64,000 nt of DNA from Bacteroidaceae bacterium (GTDB lineage: Bacteria > Bacteroidota > Bacteroidia > Bacteroidales > Bacteroidaceae). A program made the position numbers and the translations under genes. Location: assembly GCA_017464345.1 (NCBI GenBank), contig JAFUAH010000022.1, forward strand, positions 62,001-126,000, given 5' to 3'. This document shows positions 33,734 through 41,749 of this stretch, piece by piece. Position 1 is the first letter of the stretch. Each line of letters opens with the position of its first letter. The notes below the pieces were generated by a model. It was not told the DNA's origin. It did not search any database and worked only from the letters and a program-made list of their open reading frames with translations.

Positions 33734-33858
33734 TGCTCTTTTGTTTAGATGGTTTAATCTTCATCTTTCTGGTTACAAAGGTACAAAAAATTACTGAAAT
33801 ATCAAAGCGTTTTCGCAATTATTTTTCGCTGATTTCCAAGATTTTACGAAGATTTTTC
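33734..33858 (-). promoter_or_regulatory. Promoter repeat B, copy 2
   Basis: Near-identical to 18795-18915; -7 TACCTTTG (33783-33776) 19 bases after TTG. Drives the run of small AAGAGCAATG genes down to ~32,000. Confidence 0.75.
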
Positions 33859-34011
33859 AACCACCTCTTTTTGCTCTGGTTCAGTACCAATGTAGAGCGA
33901 TTTGCCTCCGCATCTGACGAATAGATGCCCACCCATTGCCAGAAAGAGAAGAAAGATTATTACAAGGCATCCCAAATCATCGAGACAGCCATTATTCCCT
34001 TTGTCTGCCAT
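33844..34011 (-). CDS. Small single-pass membrane protein (55 aa)
   Basis: ATG 34011 to TAA at 33846-33844. One hydrophobic helix (CLVIIFLLFLAMGG, residues ~15-28), Cys residues beside it, and an acidic tail. Its end reaches into promoter repeat B. The location suggests an exclusion or membrane-modulating accessory, unproven. Confidence 0.5.
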   Translation of the reverse strand: MADKGNNGCLDDLGCLVIIFLLFLAMGGHLFVRCGGKSLYIGTEPEQKEVVEKSS

Positions 34012-34016
34012 ATCTC

Positions 34017-34743
34017 CTAATCAAATAAAGTTCCTTGTACAAATTCTTGTTTTTTGCCAATCACGAAATCGCAAATAAAATTGCGAGCATAGTCTGGACT
34101 AATCATTGAGCGTTCTTCATTACAGATACCGCTCTCCTTGCTTGGAGCAACTTTGATGATTGCCTTGCGCTCTTTATCATTTTGGTAACTAAATCCATGT
34201 GTCGGTTCGCAGCCGATAAACCAATATGCCGTAGGCTTTACGAAGTAGTCTCCACGCAACATTCGGTTCTTATCCACAATCGCAGGAGGGTACACGAAAT
34301 TATCTTTGAGAAATGTTTGCATGGCCCAAGGGTTTTCCATGATGAGCCTTATTCCTCTTTGCTCTGCACAGGAAATCATCTGAACTGCCAAACGAAAGTA
34401 TCGCTCTCTGTTGGCAGAACGCTCCAATACCCTATCTGCTCTCTCCTTTGGCCTCATCTTCCTGTTATTGTGACTGGTAAATACGAAATTCATCTGGCTA
34501 ACTGCGCTAAAGTAGATGCAGGGAAAGAAAGCCAACACCAAATCGTCTTTAGTAATTTGATTGAATATCTTACCCCCCCACGTAAGCATCTTCAATTTCA
34601 GCGAACAAATCCGTTACGTGGTCTGTCTCGCCAAAATTATTCTGAATGTCGTAGTCCTCAGCAGGGATGCCTAATTTTTGAAACTCTCTTTTGAAAGTCC
34701 CAGACTGCTCGAAGAAACAATACACTTTTCCTTTTATTTCCAT
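34017..34743 (-). pseudogene. C5-cytosine-methyltransferase-like gene, switched out of frame at a G7 tract
   Basis: The first ~57 codons (from ATG 34743, KVYCFFEQSGTFKREFQKLG, SAM-binding side) end at TAA directly after a run of seven G (34579-34573). The other frame continues with DLVLAFFPCIYFS (Pro-Cys motif), IMENPWAM (Glu-Asn motif) and ends EFVQGTLFD with a clamp-like QGTLF. With six G, or with a -1 slip on the exact heptamer G-GGG-GGG, one ~240-aa methyltransferase-like protein results. Either a phase-variable gene in the off state or a programmed frameshift. The motif assignment to C5 methyltransferases is tentative. Confidence 0.65.
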
Positions 34744-34744
34744 G

Positions 34745-34897
34745 TCAATCACGATTTATATATCCTGTCCTGTTTTCTCCACAATCCTGCATCCACCACC
34801 AGTTACCATCTGGCAGTTTCAGTCCGTCAAGATAGCGTGTGCAATGTTCTTTCAATACACACCGACTGCCCTTGCAGTAAGTAAAGTCGTTGCTCAT
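34745..34897 (-). CDS. Cys-rich mini-protein (50 aa)
   Basis: ATG 34897 to TGA 34745. YCKGSRCVLKEHC then WWWMQDCGEN, four to five Cys for one zinc site. Four-base overlap with its upstream neighbour; its stop is one base from the methyltransferase-like start. Confidence 0.6.
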   Translation of the reverse strand: MSNDFTYCKGSRCVLKEHCTRYLDGLKLPDGNWWWMQDCGENRTGYINRD

Positions 34898-35043
34898 TCC
34901 AAATCAATCTCAATGGTGATACTCTGGGCAAGCGACAACTCATCGTGCGCCTTACCCACATTCATTCTCTCTAATTCCTCTTTGGCCTTTCCAATGTGGC
35001 CGAAGATTTCATCAAGTTTTTCTGTTAGATATTCCTTTGTCAT
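34894..35043 (-). CDS. Small helical protein (49 aa)
   Basis: ATG 35043, overlapping the methyltransferase stop as ATGA; longer starts lie within that gene. Amphipathic helix (EYLTEKLDEIFGHIGKAKEEL). Not recognised; coupling suggests a methyltransferase partner. Confidence 0.5.
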   Translation of the reverse strand: MTKEYLTEKLDEIFGHIGKAKEELERMNVGKAHDELSLAQSITIEIDLE

Positions 35044-35795
35044 GCGAATAAATTTGGTTGATGATACTTTCTGATAAACTCCGTTGCGGACTTGTAGAAA
35101 TCCTTTTTTATCTCGAAGCCGTATGCCCTGCGCCCCATGTTGGCTGCTGCAAGCAATGTAGAGCCGCTTCCGGCACATGGGTCTATAACCACTTCGTTCT
35201 TGTCCGTAAACAACTCTATGAGCCGTTCCAACAGGACGATGGGCTTCTGGGTGGGATGGATTTTGGGGTATTGCGTTTCTCTGGGGAACTCCATGCAATT
35301 CATAACCATACCCCCCCCATTATTGAATTTGGGCAACTTGTCACGGTAGAGGATAAGGCCATATTCGCAGTTTCCTACAACCCTCATATTGGCTTTCAGA
35401 ACTTGTGCCGAGTAGTTCTTGCGAAACACCAGATTGATGTAATGATTCAGTCCGTACCTCTTTGCCAGTTCGATGTAGTAAAACTGCTGCTCGAAGCCGC
35501 AGAAGAGAATCATACAGGGGGCTTTCCCTGTTTCCTTTGGCTCTTTGACTAACATCTGGCTGCAAAAGTGCATGAACTCCGCAGGCTTGAAATTGATGTC
35601 CGTATCGAAGAACTCCTTACCAGCCAACTCGCTCTCACCATTCTTGTTGTCGCCTCCAACGTACCATGATGGGTTGCTGGCATAGGCGTTCTTCCCAAGA
35701 TTATACGGAGGGTCTGCAATGATAAGTTGCGCCTTGCATGTCAAATAACGAGACCAGTTCTGGAAGTGGTCATTAAACAATTCTATCCTTTCCAT
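35040..35795 (-). CDS. DNA adenine/cytosine-N4 methyltransferase (beta class)
   Basis: 251 aa. Motif IV (IIADPPYNLG, ~residue 25) precedes motif I (VIDPCAGSGSTLLAA, ~residue 205), the beta-type order; IHPTQKP is also typical. Ends HQPNLFA with a clamp-like QPNLF. An eight-G run (35318-35311, coding Gly-Gly-Gly) is in frame. First codons repeat MERIEL, which also begins the homing endonuclease upstream. No restriction nuclease is adjacent, so the role is probably anti-restriction. Confidence 0.9.
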   Translation of the reverse strand: MERIELFNDHFQNWSRYLTCKAQLIIADPPYNLGKNAYASNPSWYVGGDNKNGESELAGKEFFDTDINFKPAEFMHFCSQMLVKEPKETGKAPCMILFCGFEQQFYYIELAKRYGLNHYINLVFRKNYSAQVLKANMRVVGNCEYGLILYRDKLPKFNNGGGMVMNCMEFPRETQYPKIHPTQKPIVLLERLIELFTDKNEVVIDPCAGSGSTLLAAANMGRRAYGFEIKKDFYKSATEFIRKYHQPNLFA

Positions 35796-36322
35796 GTGTA
35801 ACCTCCTGCTCTTTTATTTCTGCCAGACAAAACGTGTCCTATACAGATTGGATTGATATTCATTTTACGCCCAGCCTCTCTTATAGATGGGAATCTTTCT
35901 CCAGTCTCTACACAGACAATAGACCTCGAATTATGTCTGTGTCCGAGTACTCTATAGTCATGCTCCAGATTCTCGCTTTTTGTAACCCATTCAAGATTAG
36001 AGGCATTATTGTTTGTTTTATCGCCGTCTATGTGGTTTACAAAGTCTTTACCACTTATCTTTTCAACAAACGCATTTGCCACAAGTCTATGTACGGTGTG
36101 AGGCGTTACGACACCATCAACAGAAAGCCACACCACAAGGTAACCAGAGTTTTGTTTACGTGAAATCAAAACCTTGCTTTTCATCACCCTCTTAAAGTAA
36201 TTTTTATGTCCTTTCTGTATGATAATTCTTTGCTTTGAGCGGACGTTACCAAAATTGGAAACTTGGTAATTCTCGAAACCTTGAATGTCTCGCCACTCTT
36301 CGTATAGTTCTATCCGTTCCAT
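35783..36322 (-). CDS. NUMOD4-HNH homing endonuclease
   Basis: 179 aa: NUMOD4 start (EEWRDIQGFENYQVSNFGNVRS), HTVHRLVANAFV, VNHIDGDKTNNNASNLEWVT (HNH core) and a C-terminal NUMOD1-like helix-turn-helix. Its first six residues equal those of the next gene (MERIEL), and its 3' end overlaps that gene's start by 13 bases, as if it inserted at the methyltransferase start. Confidence 0.9.
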   Translation of the reverse strand: MERIELYEEWRDIQGFENYQVSNFGNVRSKQRIIIQKGHKNYFKRVMKSKVLISRKQNSGYLVVWLSVDGVVTPHTVHRLVANAFVEKISGKDFVNHIDGDKTNNNASNLEWVTKSENLEHDYRVLGHRHNSRSIVCVETGERFPSIREAGRKMNINPICIGHVLSGRNKRAGGYTWKG

Positions 36323-36327
36323 GTCGC

Positions 36328-37155
36328 TTAATCAAATAGGGTGTTCTCAATATCGTAGTTGAATACCAGTATCTCGGTCTTGCTCCTGGAATGGCCCTTG
36401 AAGTTGGCGACTTTCATCGCCATTGTCTTTGCCTTGACATTCCACCCATTCCGCGCAATAAACTCGTTGAGGGTGTCGCTCATGAAGTTGCTCAACAGGA
36501 ACTTTCCCTTGATGCTTTCCAATCGTGTGAGTAGTTCCTCCAGATTCTCAAACGTAAATCCTCTGTAGTGCTTCTGTACGCAACCAGGATAGGGAGGGTC
36601 AAGATAGAAGAACGTATCTGGCGTGTCTCGCTGCTCAATACAGAGTAGGGCATCACGGCAACTTATCTGCACGTCCTTTAGTCTGTCATGCAGGGCTTCA
36701 GTGAAGTTCTCGCGAGAATGGCGCATGACACGGCCAGAATGTGAACCAGCAGAACCATTACACCACTTCCAACCGCCATCTGGCGAACCACTAAAGGAAA
36801 AGTTTGTCAGCATCCACACGGCCCATGCCCTTTCAAGTGGGGTGGCCTCTTGGCCCTGCCAGATGGCCCTCGCCCTCTTCCATTCAGATTCGCAACAGAG
36901 CGTGTGTTGCACCATGTCGAAAAGTGCATCGAAGTTATTCTGGAGTTGAAGATAGAATGTAACCAGATTCTCGTTGATGTCATTGATGGCCTCCAGATAC
37001 GAGGGAGGCTTGGCAAAGAACACGGCACCACCACCGAAATACGGCTCACAATAGATTCTGTGACGCGGTATCATCGGCAGTATGGTAGGCACAAGTTGTT
37101 GCTTGCCTCCGTAGTACGTGATGGGTGTCTTAACTCGTTTCTTTTGATTATTCAT
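36328..37155 (-). CDS. Dam-like N6-adenine methyltransferase
   Basis: 275 aa: TPITYYGGKQQLV, EPYFGGGAVFF (SAM-binding) and FYLDPPYPG (catalytic DPPY) are D12-class hallmarks. Start AAGAGCAATG. Ends IENTLFD, a weak clamp-like ending. Probably methylates an adenine to evade restriction. Confidence 0.9.
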   Translation of the reverse strand: MNNQKKRVKTPITYYGGKQQLVPTILPMIPRHRIYCEPYFGGGAVFFAKPPSYLEAINDINENLVTFYLQLQNNFDALFDMVQHTLCCESEWKRARAIWQGQEATPLERAWAVWMLTNFSFSGSPDGGWKWCNGSAGSHSGRVMRHSRENFTEALHDRLKDVQISCRDALLCIEQRDTPDTFFYLDPPYPGCVQKHYRGFTFENLEELLTRLESIKGKFLLSNFMSDTLNEFIARNGWNVKAKTMAMKVANFKGHSRSKTEILVFNYDIENTLFD

Positions 37156-37160
37156 TGCTC

Positions 37161-37973
37161 TTACTTATTATCGTGTTCTGCGATGTATTCTATAGGTGTC
37201 TTACCATACTTTTTCTTGAACATCTTGGCGAATATCGCCTTGGTGTTATCATCTGCATTGGGGTCATTCATCAAAGACTTGGCGATGCGCACAACAGATT
37301 CCGCATCTTCAGCGGCTTGTGGCTTGGCCTCTTTCTTTGCTTCCCTACGCCGTGACAATGGGTGGGGCCTCACTTCGCCATATTCTTGCAAGCAATACTC
37401 TTCCCACGTCAATTTAGGCTTCCTCGCCTCTTCCTCTCTCAACCTCTCCCTTTCCTCTTGCTCATGTCTGTCTATGGCGATTGAGCGTTCTTTCAGAAAC
37501 TCACGCAAAGATGTCGTGATGACAAGTGGGTCTATAGAGCCATAGAAGCGTCCGTACTTGCCAGACTTGAATCTGAAAAAGAATAGCATCAGTTCGGTAA
37601 CTGACAAGTAACTGAACTCTGCGGCAATCACGGTGGCACATTCTTTTAGTGGGTTGCCCTCCAATTTGTCTTTGCATCCGCAATACTCGGAAAGGTTGTA
37701 TAGTTGTGGAACAAGCCACATGGCTGCGGTATTGCCTCCATAAGTGGTATTCAACAGGCCCAGAGTTGGCGCACCTCCAAAGAAACAGACTTCTGGATTG
37801 GTGCAGATGTCGCGCTGCATATCGGGATTGAATGTGATGAGGAAATTGTCTCTCTTCCCATACACCGCTACCACCGCGTTACTCTTCTGCTGCAAGGCTG
37901 GCAATAACGCTTGCTGCGTCCTTTGCTCTTTCCTCTGCTGAAGAAACTCTGTTATTGACTGAACTTGTGCCAT
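37161..37973 (-). CDS. DUF6633-like replication-region protein
   Basis: 270 aa from ATG 37973 with AAGAGCAATG. Central beta/alpha region with Cys residues (FFGGAPTLGLLN; EYCGCKDKL), a charged coiled coil (RHEQEERERLREEEARK) and a helical C-terminus. I recall DUF6633 proteins next to DnaD-like initiators in Bacteroidetes elements. Overlaps the DnaD-like gene by 95 bases. Confidence 0.6.
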   Translation of the reverse strand: MAQVQSITEFLQQRKEQRTQQALLPALQQKSNAVVAVYGKRDNFLITFNPDMQRDICTNPEVCFFGGAPTLGLLNTTYGGNTAAMWLVPQLYNLSEYCGCKDKLEGNPLKECATVIAAEFSYLSVTELMLFFFRFKSGKYGRFYGSIDPLVITTSLREFLKERSIAIDRHEQEERERLREEEARKPKLTWEEYCLQEYGEVRPHPLSRRREAKKEAKPQAAEDAESVVRIAKSLMNDPNADDNTKAIFAKMFKKKYGKTPIEYIAEHDNK

Positions 37974-38592
37974 TGCTCTTTGAATTATATTGTTTGTTAT
38001 TCTGTGACCATCTTTGCAGTCGCTTTTCCAATACCCATGTCGGCGACTGCTCCCATCTCATCTTACTGCCAGACTTATTCGTTTCAGACCAGTAATCGTA
38101 GAAAGCGCGTATCATTTCTTTGGGATAGGTGGAAAGATACGGAACGAGCGAGTTATAAAATTCTTTCATTCGTTTGTCCGTCTCGGCCTTAATCTGCTCT
38201 TTCGTCTTTTTGGGCTTCGGCGGCTCTTGATTGTCTTGTGCTTGGCTCTGGTCTGCCGTTTGTTTGTCGCTTTCTGTATTTTCGCCTTGGTAACTATTGT
38301 AATTCGAGATAGTTATGATAGAAAACTTGTTTGTCGCTTCTCGTTCTATCTCGCCAGTATCTTCAAGTCTGGATAGGCAAGTGCGGAGTGTTCGGATGGA
38401 AAGGCCTGTCTTGTTATGCAGCGATTCATAACTTGTTATCAGTTGCCCACGCTCTATGACAATGCCTTTCCACCGCTTTTGTTTCGCACTCGCATTGAGC
38501 AAAAGACAGAGGAAAAGTTGCACCATTTCGGGGCATTGGAACCATTCCCATTCCTCGAATCTTCGGTATATCTTAATCCATCCGTCTTGCAT
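37879..38592 (-). CDS. DnaD-like replication initiator
   Basis: 237 aa. The N-terminal winged helix (GWIKIYRRFEEWEWFQCPEM, VIERGQLITSYESLHNKTGLSIRTLRTCLSRLEDTGEI, TISNYNSYQ) matches the replisome organiser N-domain; a linker rich in Gln/Lys precedes a C-terminal helical stretch with FYNSLVPYL and YWSETNKSG. Likely origin binding and helicase recruitment. Promoter 38716-38749 upstream, no origin repeats identified. Confidence 0.8.
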   Translation of the reverse strand: MQDGWIKIYRRFEEWEWFQCPEMVQLFLCLLLNASAKQKRWKGIVIERGQLITSYESLHNKTGLSIRTLRTCLSRLEDTGEIEREATNKFSIITISNYNSYQGENTESDKQTADQSQAQDNQEPPKPKKTKEQIKAETDKRMKEFYNSLVPYLSTYPKEMIRAFYDYWSETNKSGSKMRWEQSPTWVLEKRLQRWSQNNKQYNSKSNGTSSVNNRVSSAEERAKDAASVIASLAAEE

Positions 38593-38715
38593 ACTGATTA
38601 AAAGACGGCCCTATCTTTCTTGCACCGCTGCTAACGCAGGTGGAACTGGTGCAATACTCAACAGGGCCTAATATCGTTGTCTGAAAGTTCCACGTTTCAG
38701 ATTCATTTCTGGTTA

Positions 38716-38749
38716 CAAAGGTACAAATAATTATTTGAATAACAAATAA
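38716..38749 (-). promoter_or_regulatory. Replication operon promoter with palindromic site
   Basis: -7 TACCTTTG (38723-38716), TTTG (38746-38743) 19 bases upstream; perfect TTATTTG-AATAA-CAAATAA (38731-38749). Start of the DnaD-like gene lies ~120 bases downstream. Confidence 0.75.
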
Positions 38750-38782
38750 AATCATTCCTTTTCTTGCCATAATAAACCTTTT

Positions 38783-40129
38783 TTATAGATTCACCCGAAT
38801 ACCTTTGAGGCTGCTTAATTTCTTCGCCTCGATGGTGTAATGCTGAATCATGGCCTCTAACTCGCTATCAAGCCAATGCTTCGTAGAATGGGCTTTGACA
38901 TTGAGCCAATCAACTTTCTGCTGCCCAATCTTCTTAACCAGATTCTCGCGGTACTTGATGAGGTGGTCGGCACTCATCCTATTGCAGTTGTGCATGGCAT
39001 ATCCATTGGCTACAAAAGTATGAGTGTCTGTTTCCATCACCACAATTTCCTGTTTGCCAACATATCGAATGCTATTAACCTTAGTGTCATATTGAGATTT
39101 AAGTTGCCCTAATTTCTCAATATCAACCTTGGCTATCTTATGAGGTCGCACACGCATAAGGAACTGCAATTTTTCAATGTTTGTGCCAGTTATTAGGAAC
39201 TGCCACGTTTCACAAGTTTTCCTTATTGCGCCATTAGTGGGTTTATCCATCGTTTGCCTACAAGTCTTATTGTTGCCTGTAAACTTTTCCAATAAGCGTT
39301 TTACATCGCGGCAAATATCTGGGTATTTCTCAGACTGAGCGATACCAACTCTAAATCCATAACGTATTGTGCCATCTGGATTGTTGATGTTCTGTTGGCA
39401 TACATGCCCGTCAGCATCAATCATTCCGGCTATCCAACCACTTTCATAAGAATAATCTTGCTCTACGACATTGATAATCTTGCAGACAGAAGTAGAGACC
39501 TCTCCCCAGTGCGGGCCGCTCTTTCCTCTGCCATTCAGACGCTTGCCGTTGCACCACAAATCTTGTGTTTCCATCCAACGCATACCAGTACCCCTGTCTC
39601 TTACAAGCCATTTGTGGTTTGCAGTGGTTTTAATTCTATCGCCATTCTCCAGTTCTACCTCATACACATCTTGAATATCTCTGTGGATATGGGTAACGGT
39701 GCCAACCTTATAGGCTCTGGGATGATGTATGTTGCTTTCCTCTTCAAAAGAGAAAAGTCTATCCCCCTCTTTCACATCACCAAGTCTTACCCACTTCAAT
39801 TCTTGTGTCAAAATGAGGGCATCGGGAGTGAGGCAGTAATGACATTCGCCGTGGCAATTATCCTCATCGAATCTTGTAGCCATGTGCGTCCGTCCGTGAT
39901 AGTGGCCGCAGTCAATCTCTGCAAATGGCTTGATACGGCCACAGGATATGCACCTGCAGTAGCCGCTTGGCATCGTATCACGAAGTCTTATGTAGAGGGC
40001 AAACACCCTATCCAGTTTCTTCACCAGATTTGGCTTGCGCTTTTTCTTCACTTCTGGGAACATGTCAGGCTCTTCATCCTTGGCCTTTTTCTTCTTTGAT
40101 TTCTTCCAGTATGGTAGCATATTATTCAA
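38783..40129 (-). CDS. NinG-like recombination nuclease containing an intein
   Basis: 448 aa. Exteins (residues 1-98 and 382-448) form a NinG/Rap-like nuclease: paired zinc Cys (CRCISC), CGHYHGRTHMATRFDEDN, then CNRMSADHLIKYRENLV. Between them lies an intein, Cys99 to Asn381: block A CLTPDALIL, block B His in TTANHKWL, a LAGLIDADG homing nuclease (GWIAGMIDADG), and block G VANGYAMHN followed by Cys382. Splicing would restore ECHYCNRM, a CxxC zinc pair that the intein interrupts, so no active enzyme forms before splicing. The protein probably resolves recombination intermediates. Confidence 0.92.
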   Translation of the reverse strand: MNNMLPYWKKSKKKKAKDEEPDMFPEVKKKRKPNLVKKLDRVFALYIRLRDTMPSGYCRCISCGRIKPFAEIDCGHYHGRTHMATRFDEDNCHGECHYCLTPDALILTQELKWVRLGDVKEGDRLFSFEEESNIHHPRAYKVGTVTHIHRDIQDVYEVELENGDRIKTTANHKWLVRDRGTGMRWMETQDLWCNGKRLNGRGKSGPHWGEVSTSVCKIINVVEQDYSYESGWIAGMIDADGHVCQQNINNPDGTIRYGFRVGIAQSEKYPDICRDVKRLLEKFTGNNKTCRQTMDKPTNGAIRKTCETWQFLITGTNIEKLQFLMRVRPHKIAKVDIEKLGQLKSQYDTKVNSIRYVGKQEIVVMETDTHTFVANGYAMHNCNRMSADHLIKYRENLVKKIGQQKVDWLNVKAHSTKHWLDSELEAMIQHYTIEAKKLSSLKGIRVNL

Positions 40130-40442
40130 ATTTTATCGTTACGTTCTGGCCGTTGGCTTCAAAGGTGACATCCATTCCGCATGCTGTCGCCATCAGAAAC
40201 TCTTTCACGCATCCTGCGCTGTGGTTCCACCGCCTCATCATGTAGATGGCATCACATTCTACCAAGGCGCGGAAATCGGCCCTCATGTGTTCGTTAGTTG
40301 TGGCTGTCTCTGGCAGTCCGTTCTCCATAGGGTTAAACACCTCATGCCCTGCTTTCTCCAGAATGGCTTTCACTCTGGCAAACTCGGCCCTGCGCTCTTC
40401 TATTTTGTGGCCGCTAATTGGGCCGCTGATATATACTTTCAT
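40122..40442 (-). CDS. DUF4406 (nucleoside deoxyribosyltransferase-like) protein
   Basis: 106 aa from ATG 40442. MKVYISGPISGHK, GHEVFNPMENGLPE and CDAIYMMRRWNHSAGCVKEF match DUF4406, related to deoxyribosyltransferases, probably acting on nucleotides or nucleotide second messengers. Four-base overlap with the mini-protein before it. Confidence 0.8.
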   Translation of the reverse strand: MKVYISGPISGHKIEERRAEFARVKAILEKAGHEVFNPMENGLPETATTNEHMRADFRALVECDAIYMMRRWNHSAGCVKEFLMATACGMDVTFEANGQNVTIKFE

Positions 40443-40552
40443 TTCCTTATCTCCCTCCCTGTTTTCATGCAATAGTCTTTGTTCAGCGACTTGTCTGTGT
40501 GGCGATGCTTGCATACATCACACGTATAGCCCAAGGTACATTTCCATTCCAT
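40439..40552 (-). CDS. Cys-rich mini-protein (37 aa)
   Basis: ATG 40552 to TGA 40439. WKCTLGYTCDVCKHRH and a fourth Cys (DYC) make a zinc-knuckle. Overlaps the deoxyribosyltransferase-like gene by ATGA and starts two bases after the helicase stop. The same family feel as at 17894, 30031 and 34745. Confidence 0.6.
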   Translation of the reverse strand: MEWKCTLGYTCDVCKHRHTDKSLNKDYCMKTGREIRK

Positions 40553-40554
40553 AA

Positions 40555-41733
40555 TTAGTAAAATGTTACGTTTGTCAGTTGCTTGCCATTGGAGTAAACA
40601 GCCCATTTCTGTTTGCTGCCATACTCCAAGCCTATCTTCAAGTCGGCCACATTGCCGAATCTCTTATAACTGCCTCCAAGGTCAATAATCCAACCATCCT
40701 TTCCTTTGGACGGACGAATGGCCCGGCCAACCATCTGATAATACAGAGAGAGTGATTTTGTCGGCCTTGCGAGTATCACGGTATCAAGTTCTGGATAGTC
40801 GAAGCCAGTAGTGAGTGTGCCGACATTGGCGACCACCTTAATGCTACCAGACTTGAAATCTTCCAAGATGGCCTCACGTTCTTTCTTTGGTGTCTCTCCT
40901 GTCACGATGGCGGCATTGACACCAACAGACTTCAATCGTCTTACAAGCACCTCGGCCTCATCAATGAATCGGGTAAACACCAACACGCCTTTTCTGGGGA
41001 TGCCGTTCTTTGGGTGCAAAACGCGGATGGTGGTAGATGCTAACTGGTCTTTGAACCCTACACGCTCATACTCCAGTTTCAGAGACTTCTCATCGAAATC
41101 CGCTCCTGTGGAGTTGGGCCGCACTTTGCTCATGTCGAGTTTCGTGCAATCATAGTAATGGAGTTGTGCCAGATAGCCCTTTCCCAATAGGTCTGAAATC
41201 TGGCAGTAATACAGGACATCGGAAAAGATGCGTGGCTTCGTTCTGGTTAGGAACTTCAACATTGAGCCGCCTTGATACGAACAAAGGCGGTATGGTGTTG
41301 CTGTCAGTCCTACAACCCTCCTGTCTGCTGATTCCAGAAAATCCTTATACATGCCAGCCTTGCTATTGACAAGGTGGCACTCATCAATCATTACGTTTTT
41401 GAAGTGGGCGAAATCTTCCTTGTGATTGATTACACTGCCGATGGTGGCAAATGTGATTCGGTTAATATCTTTGTAGCCAACAGATGCGGAATAGATGGAG
41501 GCATCCCAACAGCCATAACTTTGCAGTTTGGCGAAATTCTGCTCCAGAATCTCTTTTGATGGTTGGAACACCAGTAAAGGCCCATCCAACTTGGATGCTA
41601 TGTCTGCAATGACGAGGCTCTTGCCTGCGCCTGTAGGCAGTATCAGCAATCCATTGTTGGCTTTCTTCTCGGTAAAGGCCCTTACTGCTGCAATACTGGC
41701 ATTTCTTTGATAGTCGCGTAAAACGTATTTCAT
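40555..41733 (-). CDS. SF2 DEAD/DEAH-type helicase
   Basis: 392 aa. Walker A LPTGAGKS (~32-39), DEAH-variant DECH (MIDECH), GLTATP, and C-terminal GFDYPELD and GRAIRP motifs of RecG/UvrB-type superfamily 2 helicases; no nuclease domain. Probably unwinds or remodels phage DNA in recombination-dependent replication. Start AAGCACCAAGAGCAATG, with a hairpin and T-run just upstream. Confidence 0.92.
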   Translation of the reverse strand: MKYVLRDYQRNASIAAVRAFTEKKANNGLLILPTGAGKSLVIADIASKLDGPLLVFQPSKEILEQNFAKLQSYGCWDASIYSASVGYKDINRITFATIGSVINHKEDFAHFKNVMIDECHLVNSKAGMYKDFLESADRRVVGLTATPYRLCSYQGGSMLKFLTRTKPRIFSDVLYYCQISDLLGKGYLAQLHYYDCTKLDMSKVRPNSTGADFDEKSLKLEYERVGFKDQLASTTIRVLHPKNGIPRKGVLVFTRFIDEAEVLVRRLKSVGVNAAIVTGETPKKEREAILEDFKSGSIKVVANVGTLTTGFDYPELDTVILARPTKSLSLYYQMVGRAIRPSKGKDGWIIDLGGSYKRFGNVADLKIGLEYGSKQKWAVYSNGKQLTNVTFY

Positions 41734-41749
41734 TGCTCTTGGTGCTTGG

